Positions 21,131 to 31,757 of a DNA stretch of 64,000 nucleotides are shown here, one piece after another; the first letter of the stretch is position 1; each line of letters begins with the position of its first letter. Origin of the DNA: Dama dama (taxonomy: Eukaryota; Chordata; Mammalia; Artiodactyla; Cervidae); assembly GCF_033118175.1 (NCBI RefSeq), contig NC_083698.1, positions 71,269,001 to 71,333,000 of the forward strand, given 5' to 3'. Under the pieces are notes generated by a model. It saw nothing but the letters and a program-made list of their open reading frames with translations. It did no database searches and had not been told where the DNA came from. The position numbers and the translations under genes are program-made.

Positions 21131-23019
21131 AAAAGAAAAAAGATATCTTGGCTCTGAACCTCCATGTGAGCGAGAAGCATTCCTGCAGGACTGTCACGAG
21201 CGCCCTGCTCAGCTCGGCCAGGACTACTTGGGGGGACAGGCTGCACCTCTGAGGATCCGATGCTCACTCAGTGAAGTCATGTGTTCTTAGAAAGCTCAGA
21301 GTAACTGCTTTGTCTCTGCCCCCAGAGGACTCAGAGGTGCTCAGCAAACAAATGTAAGCAGTTGCCATCAAGGAACTTGCTTCACTCTACACTGGAAAAT
21401 CAGCCTGCTCTAAGCGGGGGACTCTCAAGGGTTTATGATTCCTGCCGTGAGTCTGTGTAACTCAGCCTAATGGTTAAAAAAGATGAAACAGCTGCTTTTG
21501 ATTTTGAAAAATTCCCCACGCCCGACTGTGACCACACGGAGCAGAGCTGTTTTTGAAGTTGAAGTGGTACTGGATCTTTTCAAACAGCCAAGAGTGTATT
21601 CATGGCAGCTTCGTATTCTTACACAACCGTTCACTTCCTGTCTCTATAGAACGGAGCGCTGAATATTAATCTGCGTGGATCTGTTCAGCACTTCCTGACC
21701 TCATTTGTTAAAAAACCAAGACTTAAAAAAAAAAATGCTTAGAGTTGGAGAGAAAAATCTAAAAGGGTCTGAGTCTAATGAATTCCCAGCACTGAAAAGA
21801 GTTAGCATAACATTCCTTCTGTGTCAATATTTGGCACTCCACACAGTGTTTGGACTGAAAGATTTTTTTGAAAAGAAGAAAGAGAAAGAAAGAGAGACAG
21901 AGGGAAAGAGAAGGGAAGGGACAAAGGAAGACAGCGATGAGCTCAGTTTGATGATTAAGATGAACAGTATTTGAGGAGAGCACCTTTCTATCGTGCCCTC
22001 ACACCCGAATAATTTCTCTGTTCAGCTCTGCATCCTCTTGACTTCCCCTAACTTGTGCAGCCAGTAGGAATAAATTTATCCTTCTTTAGGGCTCCCCTTC
22101 AAGTCCTGCTCCCCACCTGGGCTGAGCTGTCCAGGACTGAGGCCAGGGCTCTCTCTGCAGTGCCCGTCTGCCCCCCACCACCCAGGCCTTGTGGCTCCAC
22201 TGTCCCCAGGGTCCCAGCTGTGGGTCTGGTGAAGTCAGTCCTGGATCTGCTGGCTTGGGCAGCAGCGGCTTCAGGAGGGGCATGTGCAGGACTCTGGAGA
22301 GTGAAATATGAGTTCAGTCTGCTCGGAGGCGTCTAGGAACATTTCCTCCCTCCTCATGTGTGACCAAGCATGGGGCCGGTCTCCTTCCCTCGAGCCTCTG
22401 GCCATTGTTGGGTGAGGGGCGAAGGCCAGGGAAACTCTGTGACCAGAAGGGGCCATCCCAGGATGGGCTAGGGACAAAGTGATGGAGGGACCCCAGGTGC
22501 TCCTGGGGTCCTGTAGAAAGCTCCCCACCCTCTACCGTCTCTCTTGCCCATGATTCTGGTTGTGAAATTAACAGGTAAACCTGCTGCTCAGTGTAGGTCA
22601 GTGGGAGCCTCTAGCGCCAGGCTCCACATCAGCTCTGGTGGAAGAAGGAAAGTCAGAGGTGATTGGAAGGGAAACTGCAGGTTAGGTATCAAAGTAGACT
22701 GGAGTGAGTGCTCTAGGCAAGGGACACATGGGCAGCAGGAAGGCACCAACATGTTGGTCCATTATCAGTGATCAGTGTTCAGGCATGTGTGAGTCTTTAA
22801 AGACACTTAGTCTAATTCTTATTATTTGCTTCACTGAGCCCCCTGCAGACTTTGCTGAGATGCTGCACACACGAGGGACAAACTGCCCCCAAAGGTAACC
22901 CTGGGGACTTCAGCGTCAGACCACCAACCTGAGTACAGCGTGTCCAGCTTTGCAAAGACTTGTACTGACTGCTGCTCACAAGCTCCCCGATGGTAGGAGA
23001 TTTCTCATCTGCTCACAAA
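21131..23019. other. Unassigned sequence with a polypurine tract
   Basis: At 21873-21930 the plus strand is almost pure A/G (GAAAGAAAGAGAGACAGAGG and similar). The rest contains no repeat I can name. An AT-rich part (21480-22000) precedes a GC-richer part (22050-22550). Confidence 0.5.
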
Positions 23020-23120
23020 AATTGAGCACACACGTTATGTGCTAGGCTTCAGGGAGGCAAGGTGAACAGCCCTTCCTTCCTTCAGGTAGTTTACCACTTG
23101 GCGGTAGGAGGGAGCTCATG
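23020..23120 (-). repeat. L2-type LINE 3'-end fragment
   Basis: ATTGAGCACACACGTTATGT and GCTAGGCTTCAGGGAGGCAA, then AACAGCCCTTCCTTCC, follow the order of the L2 3'-end motif (ATTGAGCACCTACTATGTGCCAGGC ... AACA..ATCCCTGCC). Diverged. Confidence 0.5.
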
Positions 23121-23892
23121 GAAAAGCTCCTCCTGAAGGGAGCACGGAGCTCAACACAATGCTGAGCACAGAGACAGGAGCATCACCGTAACAGGGCCAT
23201 TTACTGAGGAATCCACGTCCCAGGTACTGAGAAACACTCGGCATAAACTATGTCCTTCCATCATCCCCGGGCAGATCATTGTCCCAAAGACAGCTGCCCG
23301 CCTGTATTTGTCTCATCACGCATGGTCTTGTCCACGTGACCAGTGCCACCCTCCCTGGAATCTAGGAAGCGATTACAATTTCTCTGACCAAGGAGAGAAT
23401 ACCAACAGGAATTGGGGGGCAGTAAATGCTCAACAACGGGCTCTCTGGAAAAAAAGGTAAAACTCTGATGTGTACCACTTGCCAATTTCTGTGGTGTAAA
23501 TATTTCCACCATGGATGGAGTCACATGACATTGCTGAATGCAGAGTTGGGAAAAGGTGCCCGAGCTTACGCTACATGCTTCCACCATGCAGACAAAACAG
23601 ATGGGAGTCACCCCAGAGCATCCATAATAGTGATACATAGTAAAATAATTTGGAAGTGATAGGTTTTGAGAATTTATCACTTCTATTTTTAATGATTCAC
23701 TTAATTATAAGTTAATATAACTTAGTTTTTAATGACATGTCCATTTATCAACTTGAAATTTTAACAACTGGCAAAATTCCTGAAAGCTTAACAATCAGCT
23801 CTTGTGAACTTGTACTGTCTGGCACGGAGTACACACAGACAGAGAATTACAAGAAAATGCTTGTTTTATGTTTCATATTTGTACAGCTAAGT
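23121..23892. other. Unassigned sequence
   Basis: No family identified. A 134-codon minus-strand frame (23276-23680) contains no recognisable domain. The sequence is AT-rich after 23650. Confidence 0.45.
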
Positions 23893-24239
23893 GTCGCAGA
23901 CCAGGCAACTTAAACAAGACATGTATTCCCTCACACTTCTGGAGGGGGACAGAAGTCCAAGATCAAATCTGGTTTCTCCCATGGCTTCTCTTTTTGACGC
24001 ATCGACGGTCATCTTCTCCCTGGGTCCTCACATCATCATCCCTCCTGTGTGTATCTGGGTCCTGATCTCCTCTTCTTACAAGGACCCCAGTCAGATTAGA
24101 TTAGGGCCCATCCTACAATCTCATTTTACCTTAGTCACCTCTTTGAAGACCCCTGTCTCCAAATACAGCCACATTCGGAGGTCCTGGGTGTTGGGAATCC
24201 AACATACAGATTTGCAGGGGACATAACTCGCCCATAACA
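23893..24239 (-). mobile_element. MLT1/MST-like LTR, reverse orientation
   Basis: Reverse complement of the MaLR LTR: CACACTTCTGGAGGGGGACA, GTCCTCACATCATC, TCTCATTTTACCTTAGTCAC, CTCCAAATACAGCCACATTC and the terminal CTCGCCCATAACA. It is related to the plus-strand copy at 18.05 kb and to the interrupted copy at 33.25 kb. It carries the undisrupted version of the site where that copy took a Bov-tA. Confidence 0.8.
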
Positions 24240-24379
24240 CTGTCCCAGTCATCTTTTCTTAAAATATTTAATTTATAATTGTAAAAAGTTGACAAGCGCA
24301 TGGCAACAATAGGAACCAGGAGGAAATCCTAGCACATCTGTCCCCAACTCACTCAGAGATGTGATCAATTATGGACATT

Positions 24380-24504
24380 GCATGTGTGCTAAGTCACTTC
24401 AGTCGTATCTGACCCTTTGAGACGCCATGGACTGTAGCCCACCAGGCTCCATCTGTCCATGGAATCCTCCAGGTGAGAATACTGGAGTGGGCTGCTCTCA
24501 CCCA
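24380..24504 (-). mobile_element. Bov-A/Bov-tA SINE, 5'-truncated, with 10-bp TSD
   Basis: Only the 3' monomer is present in reverse: TGCTAAGTCACTTCAGTCGT, CCACCAGGCTCCATCTGTCC, AGAATACTGGAGTGGGC. TATGGACATT at 24370-24379 and 24505-24514 is a perfect 10-bp target duplication, so truncation happened during insertion. Confidence 0.93.
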
Positions 24505-24514
24505 TATGGACATT

Positions 24515-25595
24515 ACCAGTGGCTCAGGCGTGCCCTTATTCAACAAGAAGATGAAAGTCTAGTGGAAAACAAAGCCCTCCAGGTCGCTCCTGAGCTGCTC
24601 TGTGTGTCTCTTGCTGGCTTCTGAGTTTTCCCGCCACATCCCGCCCCAGAACTGTTTTCACATTGGTCACTTTGAAAGCTGTAACCCTCTTCTAGATCCC
24701 CTGGTCTCCTCAGTGCATTGCCAGTACCCCTGACTCAGCAAACCTGACCTACAATGGTGCCACACCATGTGGTCATCTGGTCTACCCACTCTTTGGCTCC
24801 AATGCCGTATTACATAGAACACTGAAGAGAGCAGGCTTGTTCTTCAGTATTTGAACTACTAGCTGAACTCTCAAATTTTCCATTCACCACAACATGCAAA
24901 AAGGATGATGGCCATGCTCCATAGGTGCACAAAGCATTATGTGAAAGTTGACCTTAAGTGCTGCTGCTACCCACACACACATATCAGTATGAACGAGAAA
25001 GAGGATGACGTTCCTGCAGAAATGACCTTGATTCTTCTGTTTCATTACTTTCTTAGTAAATCACTCTCATCTTCAGCAGTTTATTATTGTGACAAGTAGC
25101 ACTTCTCAAACTCATAGTGACCATGCTAGAGTGTCTGGACCCTGAGCTCCTAATGACACAGATGGAAGCCCTCAGCTGACTGCAAGATCTTACAGGGCCT
25201 GACACTGTGCAGAAGTTAGAGACTGAATAGCATGAACAAGTTGGAAGGTTCACTCCAGAAAGGAATGTTGGCAAGTAAAATTATTTACTTAGAGGTTGAC
25301 ATCTAGATTGGTCATTGGGACTTTCCACGCTATTTGGAAGAATTTTGGCATCCCAACTATGTGGCAAGAGGCGACCAGGGTAAAAAAGCTGTTTCTTGTC
25401 ACTTTTGTTTGGAGAAGTGAAATCTGCTTTGCTTAAAAACAGTCTTCAAGTTTAATCAAGCAGGAACTGGAGGAAGTTACACAGGGATAGCAAATATAGA
25501 GAAACCCTTCTCTAATCTTTACACTAAGGTCTCAGAAGCTAACAGGGCCAGTCCTACGAGGATACATCATTTAAAAATATTGGGAAAATGTAGTG
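24515..25595. other. Unassigned sequence
   Basis: About 1.1 kb with no identified repeat or exon. Confidence 0.5.
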
Positions 25596-25609
25596 TTCTT
25601 CACATTATG

Positions 25610-25812
25610 GGGCTTCCCTTGTGGCTCAGCTAGTAAAGAACCCACCTGCAATGTGGGAGACCTGAGTTTGATCCCTGGGTTGGGAAGATCCCCTGGAGAA
25701 GGGAAAGGCTACCCACTCTAGTATTCTGGCCTGGAGAATTCTGTATTCTGTATTCTGGATTGTATAGTCCATGGGGTTGCAAAGAGTCAGACACGACTGA
25801 ATGACTTTCACT
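25610..25812 (+). mobile_element. Bov-tA SINE with 14-bp perfect TSD
   Basis: Plus-strand Bov-tA starting GGCTTCCCTTGTGGCTCAG. TTCTTCACATTATG at 25596-25609 and 25813-25826 is a perfect 14-bp target duplication. Internally, the usual segment after CTGGAGAATT is replaced by a short ATTCTGT-type repeat (25737-25757), which looks like replication slippage that deleted part of the element. Confidence 0.96.
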
Positions 25813-25826
25813 TTCTTCACATTATG

Positions 25827-26010
25827 AAAGTAATACAAATCCATGGTGGAATATAGGAAAACTAAAAAAAAAAAAAAATGCAACTTGAGGTTAACAATTG
25901 TCAGTGATCCTACCAATCAGAGATAATCCTGGTTATCACTCAACATTTTCTTCCAAGATTTCGTCTAAGCATATCTTCATGTTTGTGAGTTTGTCTTTTC
26001 CAAGTAACTT
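25827..26010 (-). repeat. Old LINE fragment (L1/HAL1-like)
   Basis: AAAGTAATACAAATCCATGG, GAATATAGGAAAAC, an A-run, CAGAGATAATCCTGGTTATC and CAACATTTTCTTCCAAGAT follow the order of a common old L1-class repeat (GTAATACATG ... CAGAGATAACC..TTAACATTTTG). Family assignment is tentative. Confidence 0.4.
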
Positions 26011-26164
26011 TAAATAGTTTGAGCAAAATCTTCTGTTAAGAAAATTCTTTGAGGCCATTTTTAAACTAGATGTATCTAATTTGAGTCACATGGCACCTAC
26101 TGCTGCTCCCTGGAGAGTCAGGCTGGCTTGAAGCCAGTGCCAGCTAAGTTCAAACCCTTTCTCT

Positions 26165-26275
26165 CTGTATTTCAGTTTTCCCTCTTTTGAAACAAAGACA
26201 GCAATAGCACCTACTTCACGGGGCTGTTGAGAGAATAAAACCAGTTAATGCTCCTAAGGCTCCCTGAACAAGGTG
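26165..26275 (+). repeat. MIR SINE
   Basis: TTTCAGTTTTCCCTCTTTTG, ATAGCACCTACTTCACGGGG, CTGTTGAGAGAATAAAACCA and GTTAATGCTCC match the plus-strand MIR core. Confidence 0.75.
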
Positions 26276-26462
26276 TGTCCTCAGGTAGCACTTACCTGTT
26301 GTTTTATATCTTCTTAATATAAACAATGCTGCTAGGAACATCTTCGCACATAAATCTCAGGTTATGTAGGTGACAACCTCCTTGGGTAGAATCTTAGCAG
26401 CAGTTTCATCACTGTCCCATAAAGTGTTCGAAGTGGGAAATGGCCTCCTTCCTTTGGAGTCT

Positions 26463-26741
26463 GCTGCTGCTGCTGCTGCTAAGTGGCTTCTGTTGTGTCC
26501 GACTCTGTGTGACCCCATAGACGGCAGCCCACCAGGCTCCCCCGTCCCTGGGATTCTCCAGGCAAGAACACTGGAGTGGGTTGCCATTTCCTTCTCCAAT
26601 GCATGAAAGTGAAAAGTCAAAGTGAAGTTGCTCAGTCGTGTCCAACTTGTAGTGACCCCATGGACTGCAGCCCACCAGGCTCCTCCATCCATGGGATTTT
26701 CCAGGCAAGAGTACTGGAGTGGGGTGCCATTGCCTTCTCCG
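26463..26741 (-). mobile_element. Bov-A2 dimeric SINE with 12-bp TSD
   Basis: Reverse-oriented Bov-A2. A GCT trinucleotide run is followed by two BovA monomers (CCATAGACGGCAGCCCACCA and CCATGGACTGCAGCCCACCA) separated by ATGAAAGTGAAAAGTC. CCTTTGGAGTCT at 26451-26462 and 26742-26753 is a perfect target duplication that delimits the insertion exactly. Low divergence suggests a relatively recent insertion. Confidence 0.97.
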
Positions 26742-26753
26742 CCTTTGGAGTCT

Positions 26754-27371
26754 AGTGGTTATCAAAAGAAGTAGCTTAATTCAGGAGAGCAGGTGCCAGA
26801 AGCTAGGTCCCTATGTGGGTCACTGGGTTCCTCAGTGGGGCCATAGAGCCTAGAGTTAGGCAACATGGAGGCAGCACTGAAATTAGTGCTGAATAAACTA
26901 TTTGTTAAACTAATGAAATTGCAGAGACATCTTTACTTCTTCATTCACCTTCACCTTGAGGGTAAAAGTGGAAATCAAGACCCGTTCCAGGGAAAGGCTT
27001 TTTATTACAATCAGTTTCACTTTTTTCTTTCTTTGAACATTTTGGGTTGCAACTAAGGGGACACAAAATATGTTCCCCTTTTGCTGAAGGTCCCTGGGGT
27101 TGTCAGAACAGCCCTCAGAGTTGGACACTCAGAAATTTGGCTCTGAGATTTTAAATAGTGCATAACCACTGCTGAGGTGACAGGTGACCTAGCATCCACC
27201 TGGGCCCTGGGGAAGGGGTGGAACTGAGTGGGAAGAGTCCGATGGAGGAGGAGTGGGGCCCAGCTGGCCTGGAGAAGGAAATCAGAGCCACGGCTAGAAC
27301 TTGCCCCATCCTGTGGCCCAGTTTTCTCACCTACAAGTCACATGCTTGAACCTCAGGGGCATGGTTTGCAA
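26754..27371. other. Unassigned sequence
   Basis: No repeat or exon recognised. Confidence 0.5.
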
Positions 27372-27499
27372 ACTTAAAAAATATTTGTTTATTTATTGGC
27401 TGTTCTGAGTCCTCCAGCCTAGGGATCAAACCCGAGTCTCTTATGTCTCCTGCATTGGCAGGAGTGATCTTTACCACTAGTGCCACCTGGGAAGCCCTT
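27372..27499 (-). mobile_element. CHR-2 SINE, internally deleted
   Basis: Reverse-oriented CHR-2. The tail (AAAAATATTTGTTTATTTAT, TGGCTGTTCTGAGTC) joins almost directly to the head complement (TAGGGATCAAACCC, TCCTGCATTGGCAGG, GTGCCACCTGGGAAGCCC). The roughly 150-bp middle is absent. Confidence 0.85.
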
Positions 27500-29039
27500 G
27501 TAAGGGGTGATGGGCATCTAATTTCAGGTATCTAATTTCTGAGGAATTACTTGCTCTTGATTGGGCCATTGGATGGGTCTGGGATGGTGGGGCAGAGCCT
27601 GGAGACTTCACCCTGGACTCTGGAGGGTTCACAAGTAGAAGGAAAACAGAATGGTTGCTGAGTATTTATTTATTTACTTGTTTATTTAGAAATGAAATGA
27701 ATGCTGGTAGAAAAGACCATGACCCACCAGGCCCTGTGGTTAGCGGCATGGCCAGAAAAGGCCAGAGCTGGGCGCCTAGTTCCCAGTCAATGACTTGTTC
27801 CAAGAAATTACACAACTTGGAGACACAAGTGGGCAGACAGGCTGGCAGTAAACATTGGGGTGGGGGTGGGGGGCGCGGCGGGTGATGTTATGTTTTCTCA
27901 TGAAAGTAAGAATGTAATTGGAGTCAACCCTGGGGGGCTCTGGGGTTTCTCAGGGCACAGCCCTGAGGAACCCAGAGTTTCTTTAGTTGCAACCCTGGTG
28001 GTGGGGTGGGCCTGGGGTATCTTAGGTGCTGTTTGGCAGCCTCTGGGCAAGCTGGCCTCCCTTCTTTGGGTTGGGGCCTGGGGGCAACTGCAAGGCCCCA
28101 AGGAAGTAGTGAGTGTAACACACCAGTGAGTACAGCCAGGCGTGGGCAGTGGCCACTTCCCAAGGGCTGGTTTAGGGGACACTCTTCTCCTTTTGTGACA
28201 AGGCAGGTACTTATTTAAGCTCCTAAACCTCTTCTGTGAAAACCAACATACTTTATTCGATGTCTGATTGCCTCTCAGATTGTTAAATCTCCTTAGTTGC
28301 TGAGGGTTTGCTTCCAGCCCCTGCAACCTCCACCTCCCCCTTCATACCTCCCCACCCCACCCCCACCTCCCATATGAACCAATCATGCAGAGAGCTGGGG
28401 ACCACCAAGAGCCCTGATCCCTTGCATATAGATCTGCTAAGGAATCCCACAGTTCAGAATGCTTCCCTGGGATCTGCTGGGAATACACCCGTCTAAATTC
28501 TTGAGCTAGTTTTAAATACACAGGCTTCCCCGGTCCCCAAAGAAAGACAGTCTTTAATAGAAAAGAAATGCTGGTTAATAAAGCTTCAGGAAAACAAAGC
28601 TCTTCTCTTAAACACAAACACAGGTCTTTCTTAGGGGTAATTACCAAAAAAATGGGAAACTTTACTTTAAAAAAGAAAAAGTGCATTCCTGGATCCAGCC
28701 CTGAAATTCAGAGGTCTGGGCTCAGGAATCCGCCAGTTGAGCCGCCCCTCCCCCCATATGATTTTGATGATCTGCAGGTTTGGAATCCACACCTCCGCAG
28801 GAGGATTTTTGGCCTCTGGGAGGAAGGGCCAAGGTGCAAAAAATTTAGGTAGTACAAAATCAAGCCAGCCTTCTCTGGTAGGGAGGTGGAGGGCACAGTG
28901 ATCTTTGCTGTAGTGTTTTCTTCGGCTGCCCTAATCAAGCATCGGTCATATTCCAGATCTAAGCGGGCCCTGGGAAGCCAGGGGAGCGGTTGTGATGGTT
29001 ACCATCTGCGCTGAGTTTTACACTCTTGTAAACAGAGCA
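27500..29039. other. Unassigned sequence with G-rich and C-rich tracts
   Basis: Contains a plus-strand G-rich tract at 27857-27882 (four G-runs) and a C-rich tract at 28336-28371 (runs of 3-5 C, so G-runs on the minus strand). Open frames on both strands at 27860-28326 overlap the GC-rich part. No exon is supported. Confidence 0.5.
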
Positions 29040-29195
29040 CAGGATATGCTTAGTGCTCACAATAGCCCCACAGGGTTGGCTCGAATGTCATCTCCATTTT
29101 TTAATAGAAGAGGAAACAGGCTCAGAGAGGTTAATTAATTCACCAAAACCACACAGTGGATAACTGGTCACTGTAGGATTTCAAAACCAGGCGTC
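29040..29195 (-). repeat. MIR SINE
   Basis: TGCTCACAATAGCCCCACAG, TCTCCATTTTTTAATAGAAG, AGGAAACAGGCTCAGAGAGG, TTAATTAATTCACCAAAACC and ACACAGTGGATAACTGG match a reverse MIR. Confidence 0.8.
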
Positions 29196-29213
29196 CCGCC
29201 CGGCTCCCAGTGC

Positions 29214-29427
29214 TGTGCCGAGTCACTTCAGTCGTGTCTGACTCTCTGCAACCCCATGGACTGTAGCCTGCCTGCTCTTCTGTCCGTGGGATTCTCCAGG
29301 CAACAATACTGGGGAAGATTGCCATTTCCTCCTCCGCGGGATCATCCTGACCCAGAGATTGAACGGCATCTCTTACACCTCCTGTGTTGGCAGGCAGGGT
29401 GCTTACCACTAGCGCCACTGGTGCCCA
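29214..29427 (-). mobile_element. Bov-tA SINE
   Basis: Reverse-oriented Bov-tA: GTCACTTCAGTCGTGTCTGA, CCATGGACTGTAGCCTGCC, CGTGGGATTCTCCAGGC, CAGAGATTGAACGGC, GCAGGCAGGGTGCTTACC, then head CACTAGCGCCACTGG. Diverged, and no clear TSD. Confidence 0.9.
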
Positions 29428-29904
29428 CAAGGAGCTCTGAATCAAGTGGAGAAGACAGAGGGGCCTACTGAGCATAAAAACGTGTGGTGGCCAGTTAGGG
29501 GGTGCAGAGGCCCCCAGCGATGCAGAGAGATACCCAAGCAGAGGAAGAGCCAGATCAATTGGACTTCATCATTATTGTAGGTACGCCCACTCGTCCGGCA
29601 TAGGGACCAGCTCAAACTTCAGAACCAACATCAACATGAAACATGCTTGCTGCCTGAGGTCAGAAAAATGTAATAGGTGGCCTGTGACCAGTCCCAGCAC
29701 TGCCTCTCTTGCAGGTACAGATGGCAGTGGTGTCCTGTATCCAGAGTTCAGCCAGGGGTGAGGCAGGCCCTCACTGCGGGAAATGCAGGCATTCCTGAGA
29801 TGCTACATGTGCGCTTTTAATAAATAAATCATATATTTCATTCTCAAAGGAATATATGTTTCAAAGAACCTTATGTTGACTAACTCTTTGTAAACTAGTA
29901 CCAT
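29428..29904. other. Unassigned sequence
   Basis: Nothing recognised. A short AT-rich patch lies at 29815-29860. Confidence 0.5.
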
Positions 29905-29911
29905 TTTATCA

Positions 29912-30132
29912 CTGACTTCCCTGGTGGCTCAGATAGTAAAGAATCTGCCTGCAATGCAGGAAAACTGGGCTTGGCCCCTGGGTCAGGAAGATCCCCTGGA
30001 GAAGGGAATGGCAACCCACTCCAGCATTGTTGCCTTGAGAATTCCATGGACAGAGGAGCCTGGCGGACTACAGTTCCATGGGGATTGCAGAGAGTCAGAC
30101 ACCACTGAGCGACTAACACACATACACACCAA
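29912..30132 (+). mobile_element. Bov-tA SINE with short TSD
   Basis: Plus-strand Bov-tA: TGACTTCCCTGGTGGCTCAG, AAAGAATCTGCCTGCAATGC, GGAATGGCAACCCACTCC, GAGGAGCCTGGCGGAC and GAGCGACTAACACACATAC. TTTATCA at 29905-29911 and 30133-30139 is a plausible 7-bp target duplication. Confidence 0.92.
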
Positions 30133-30155
30133 TTTATCAATAATTCCTGGAACTC

Positions 30156-30177
30156 GTGTGTGTGTGTGTGGGTGTGT
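30156..30177. repeat. (GT)n microsatellite
   Basis: About 22 bp of GT repeats with one GGG interruption, immediately downstream of the Bov-tA. Confidence 0.9.
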
Positions 30178-30446
30178 AGAGAGACAGAAGAAGGGCGAGT
30201 GGGGAGAAGCATCCTCTCTGGTCTTGTCTTTCTGCTCTCAGTTCCTAATTGCTACTTGCTCCCACCAGGCTGTGTGGGGTGCATCTGGGGCTGAGGCTGG
30301 AATCATCAGGTGCTGCCCTGAGAACATCACCACAGAACTTCTCCAGGTCAGGCCAACTGGTCAGGAGCCGGCAGAGAAGTTTCCAGAGTCCCTTTTCTAC
30401 TCAGGGAACCCAGAGTTGGGTCTTCCTCGTTTTCTCTGATGATTCT
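30178..30446. other. Unassigned sequence
   Basis: No recognised element. A 171-codon plus-strand frame (29924-30439) starts inside the Bov-tA and runs through here by chance. Confidence 0.5.
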
Positions 30447-30593
30447 TTTTTAAAATAATTCTATTTATTTTTGGCTGGGCTGGGTCTGCGTTGCTGTGCA
30501 GGCTTCTCTCTAGTTGTGGCGAGTTGGGGCTACTCTCTAGTGCAGTGTGTGGGCTTCTCGTTTTGGTGGCATCTCTTGTGGCTCAGGTCCTAC
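30447..30593 (-). mobile_element. CHR-2 SINE, left part (split by BovB)
   Basis: TTCTATTTATTTTTGGCTGG, GCTGGGTCTGCGTTGCTG, CTAGTTGTGGCGAG and GGGGCTACTCTCTAGTG are the tail-side half of a reverse CHR-2 SINE. The head-side half resumes at about 31607, after a BovB, so the SINE was split by insertion. Some SINE sequence at the junction is missing. Confidence 0.88.
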
Positions 30594-31606
30594 TTGTTGT
30601 TGTTCAGTTGGCCAGTTGTATCCGACTCTTTACGACCGCACAGACTGCAGCATGCCAGGCTTCCCTGTCCTTCACCATCTCCCAGAGCTTGCTCAAACTC
30701 ATGTCTGTTGAGTCGGTGATGCCATCCAACCATCTCATCCTCTGTTGTCCTCTTCTCCTGCCTTCAATCTTTCCCAGTATCAGGGTCTTTTCAAGTGAGT
30801 CAGTTCATCGCATCAGGTGGCCAAAGTATTGGAGCTTCAGCTTCAGCATCAGTACTTCCAGTGAATATCCAGGACTGATTTCCTTTAGGATGGACTGGTT
30901 GGATCTCCTTTCAGTCCAAGGGACTCTCAAAAGTCTTCTTTAACACCACAGTTCTAAAAGCATCAATTCTTTGACACTCAGCCTTCTTTATAGTCCAACT
31001 CATATCCATACATGACTACTGGAAAAACTATAGCTTTGACTAGACATACCTTTGTTGGTAAAGTAATGTCTCTGCTTTTTAATATGCTGTCTATGTTCGT
31101 CATAGCTCTTCTTCCAAGGAGCAAGTGTCTTTTAATTTCATGGCTGAAATCACCATCTGCAGTGATTTTGAAGCCCAAGAAAATAAAGTCTGTCACTGTT
31201 TCTATTGTTTCCCCATCTATTTGCCATGAAGTGATGGGACTGGATGCCATGATCTTCATTTTTTGAATGTTGAGTTTTAAGTCAGCTTTTCACTCTCCTC
31301 TTTCACCTTCATCAAGAGGCTCTTCACTTCTGCCATAAGGGTGATATCATCTGCATATCTGAGGTTATTGATATTTCTCCATGCAATCTTGATTCCAGCT
31401 TGTGCTTCATCCCGTCCAGCATTTCTCATGATGTAGTCTGCATATAAGTTAAATAAGGAGGGTAGCAATGTACAGCCTTGACATACTCCTTTCCCAGTTT
31501 TGAACCAGTCTGTTGTTCCATGCCTGGTTCTAACTATTGCTTCTTGACCTGCATACTGTTTCTCCGGAGGCAGGTGAGGTGGTCAGGTGTTCCCATCTCT
31601 GTAGGA
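30594..31606 (-). mobile_element. BovB LINE (~1 kb, 5'-truncated) inside CHR-2
   Basis: Reverse-oriented BovB from its 3' terminus (TTGTTGTTGTTCAGTTGGCC) inward, through GAGTCGGTGATGCCATCCAA, AAAGCATCAATTCTTTGAC, CAGTGATTTTGAAGCCC and ATCATCTGCATATCTGAGG to about TTCCCATCTCTGTAGGAA. It covers the C-terminal part of ORF2, including the RT catalytic motif. It sits between the two halves of a CHR-2 SINE. Confidence 0.92.
30978..31468 (-). pseudogene. BovB ORF2 C-terminal fragment with intact YADD
   Basis: Two minus-strand frames remain. 31277-31468 includes FNLYAD and NNLRYADDITLMAE, and YADD is the RT active-site motif. 30978-31259 includes FLGFKITADGDFSHEIKRHL and RAMTNIDSILKSRDITLPTK, from the domain downstream of RT. 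A frameshift separates them. Upstream, the conserved G-V-R-Q-G-C of RT reads G-V-C-Q-G-C. The RT N-terminus and endonuclease are missing, so this is a dead fragment of a retrotransposon protein. Confidence 0.85.
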
Positions 31607-31757
31607 ATTTCCTGGCTCTAGAGCACAGGCTCAGTAGTTGTGGCACATGGGTTAGTTGCTCCGCAGCGTGTGGGATCTTCCTAGATCAGGGATCAAATCT
31701 GTGTCACCTGCATTGGCAGGAAAATTCTTTACACGACTGAGCCACCAGGGAAGCCCT
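31607..31757 (-). mobile_element. CHR-2 SINE, right part (split by BovB)
   Basis: TGGCTCTAGAGCACAGGCTC, AGTAGTTGTGGCACATGG, GCGTGTGGGATCTTCCTAG, CAGGGATCAAATC, then GACTGAGCCACCAGGGAAGC. This is the head-side half of the CHR-2 SINE that begins at 30447. Confidence 0.9.

Noticed and set aside
29924..30439. 171-codon plus-strand open frame
   Set aside because: The first third is translated Bov-tA SINE and the remainder crosses a GT microsatellite.
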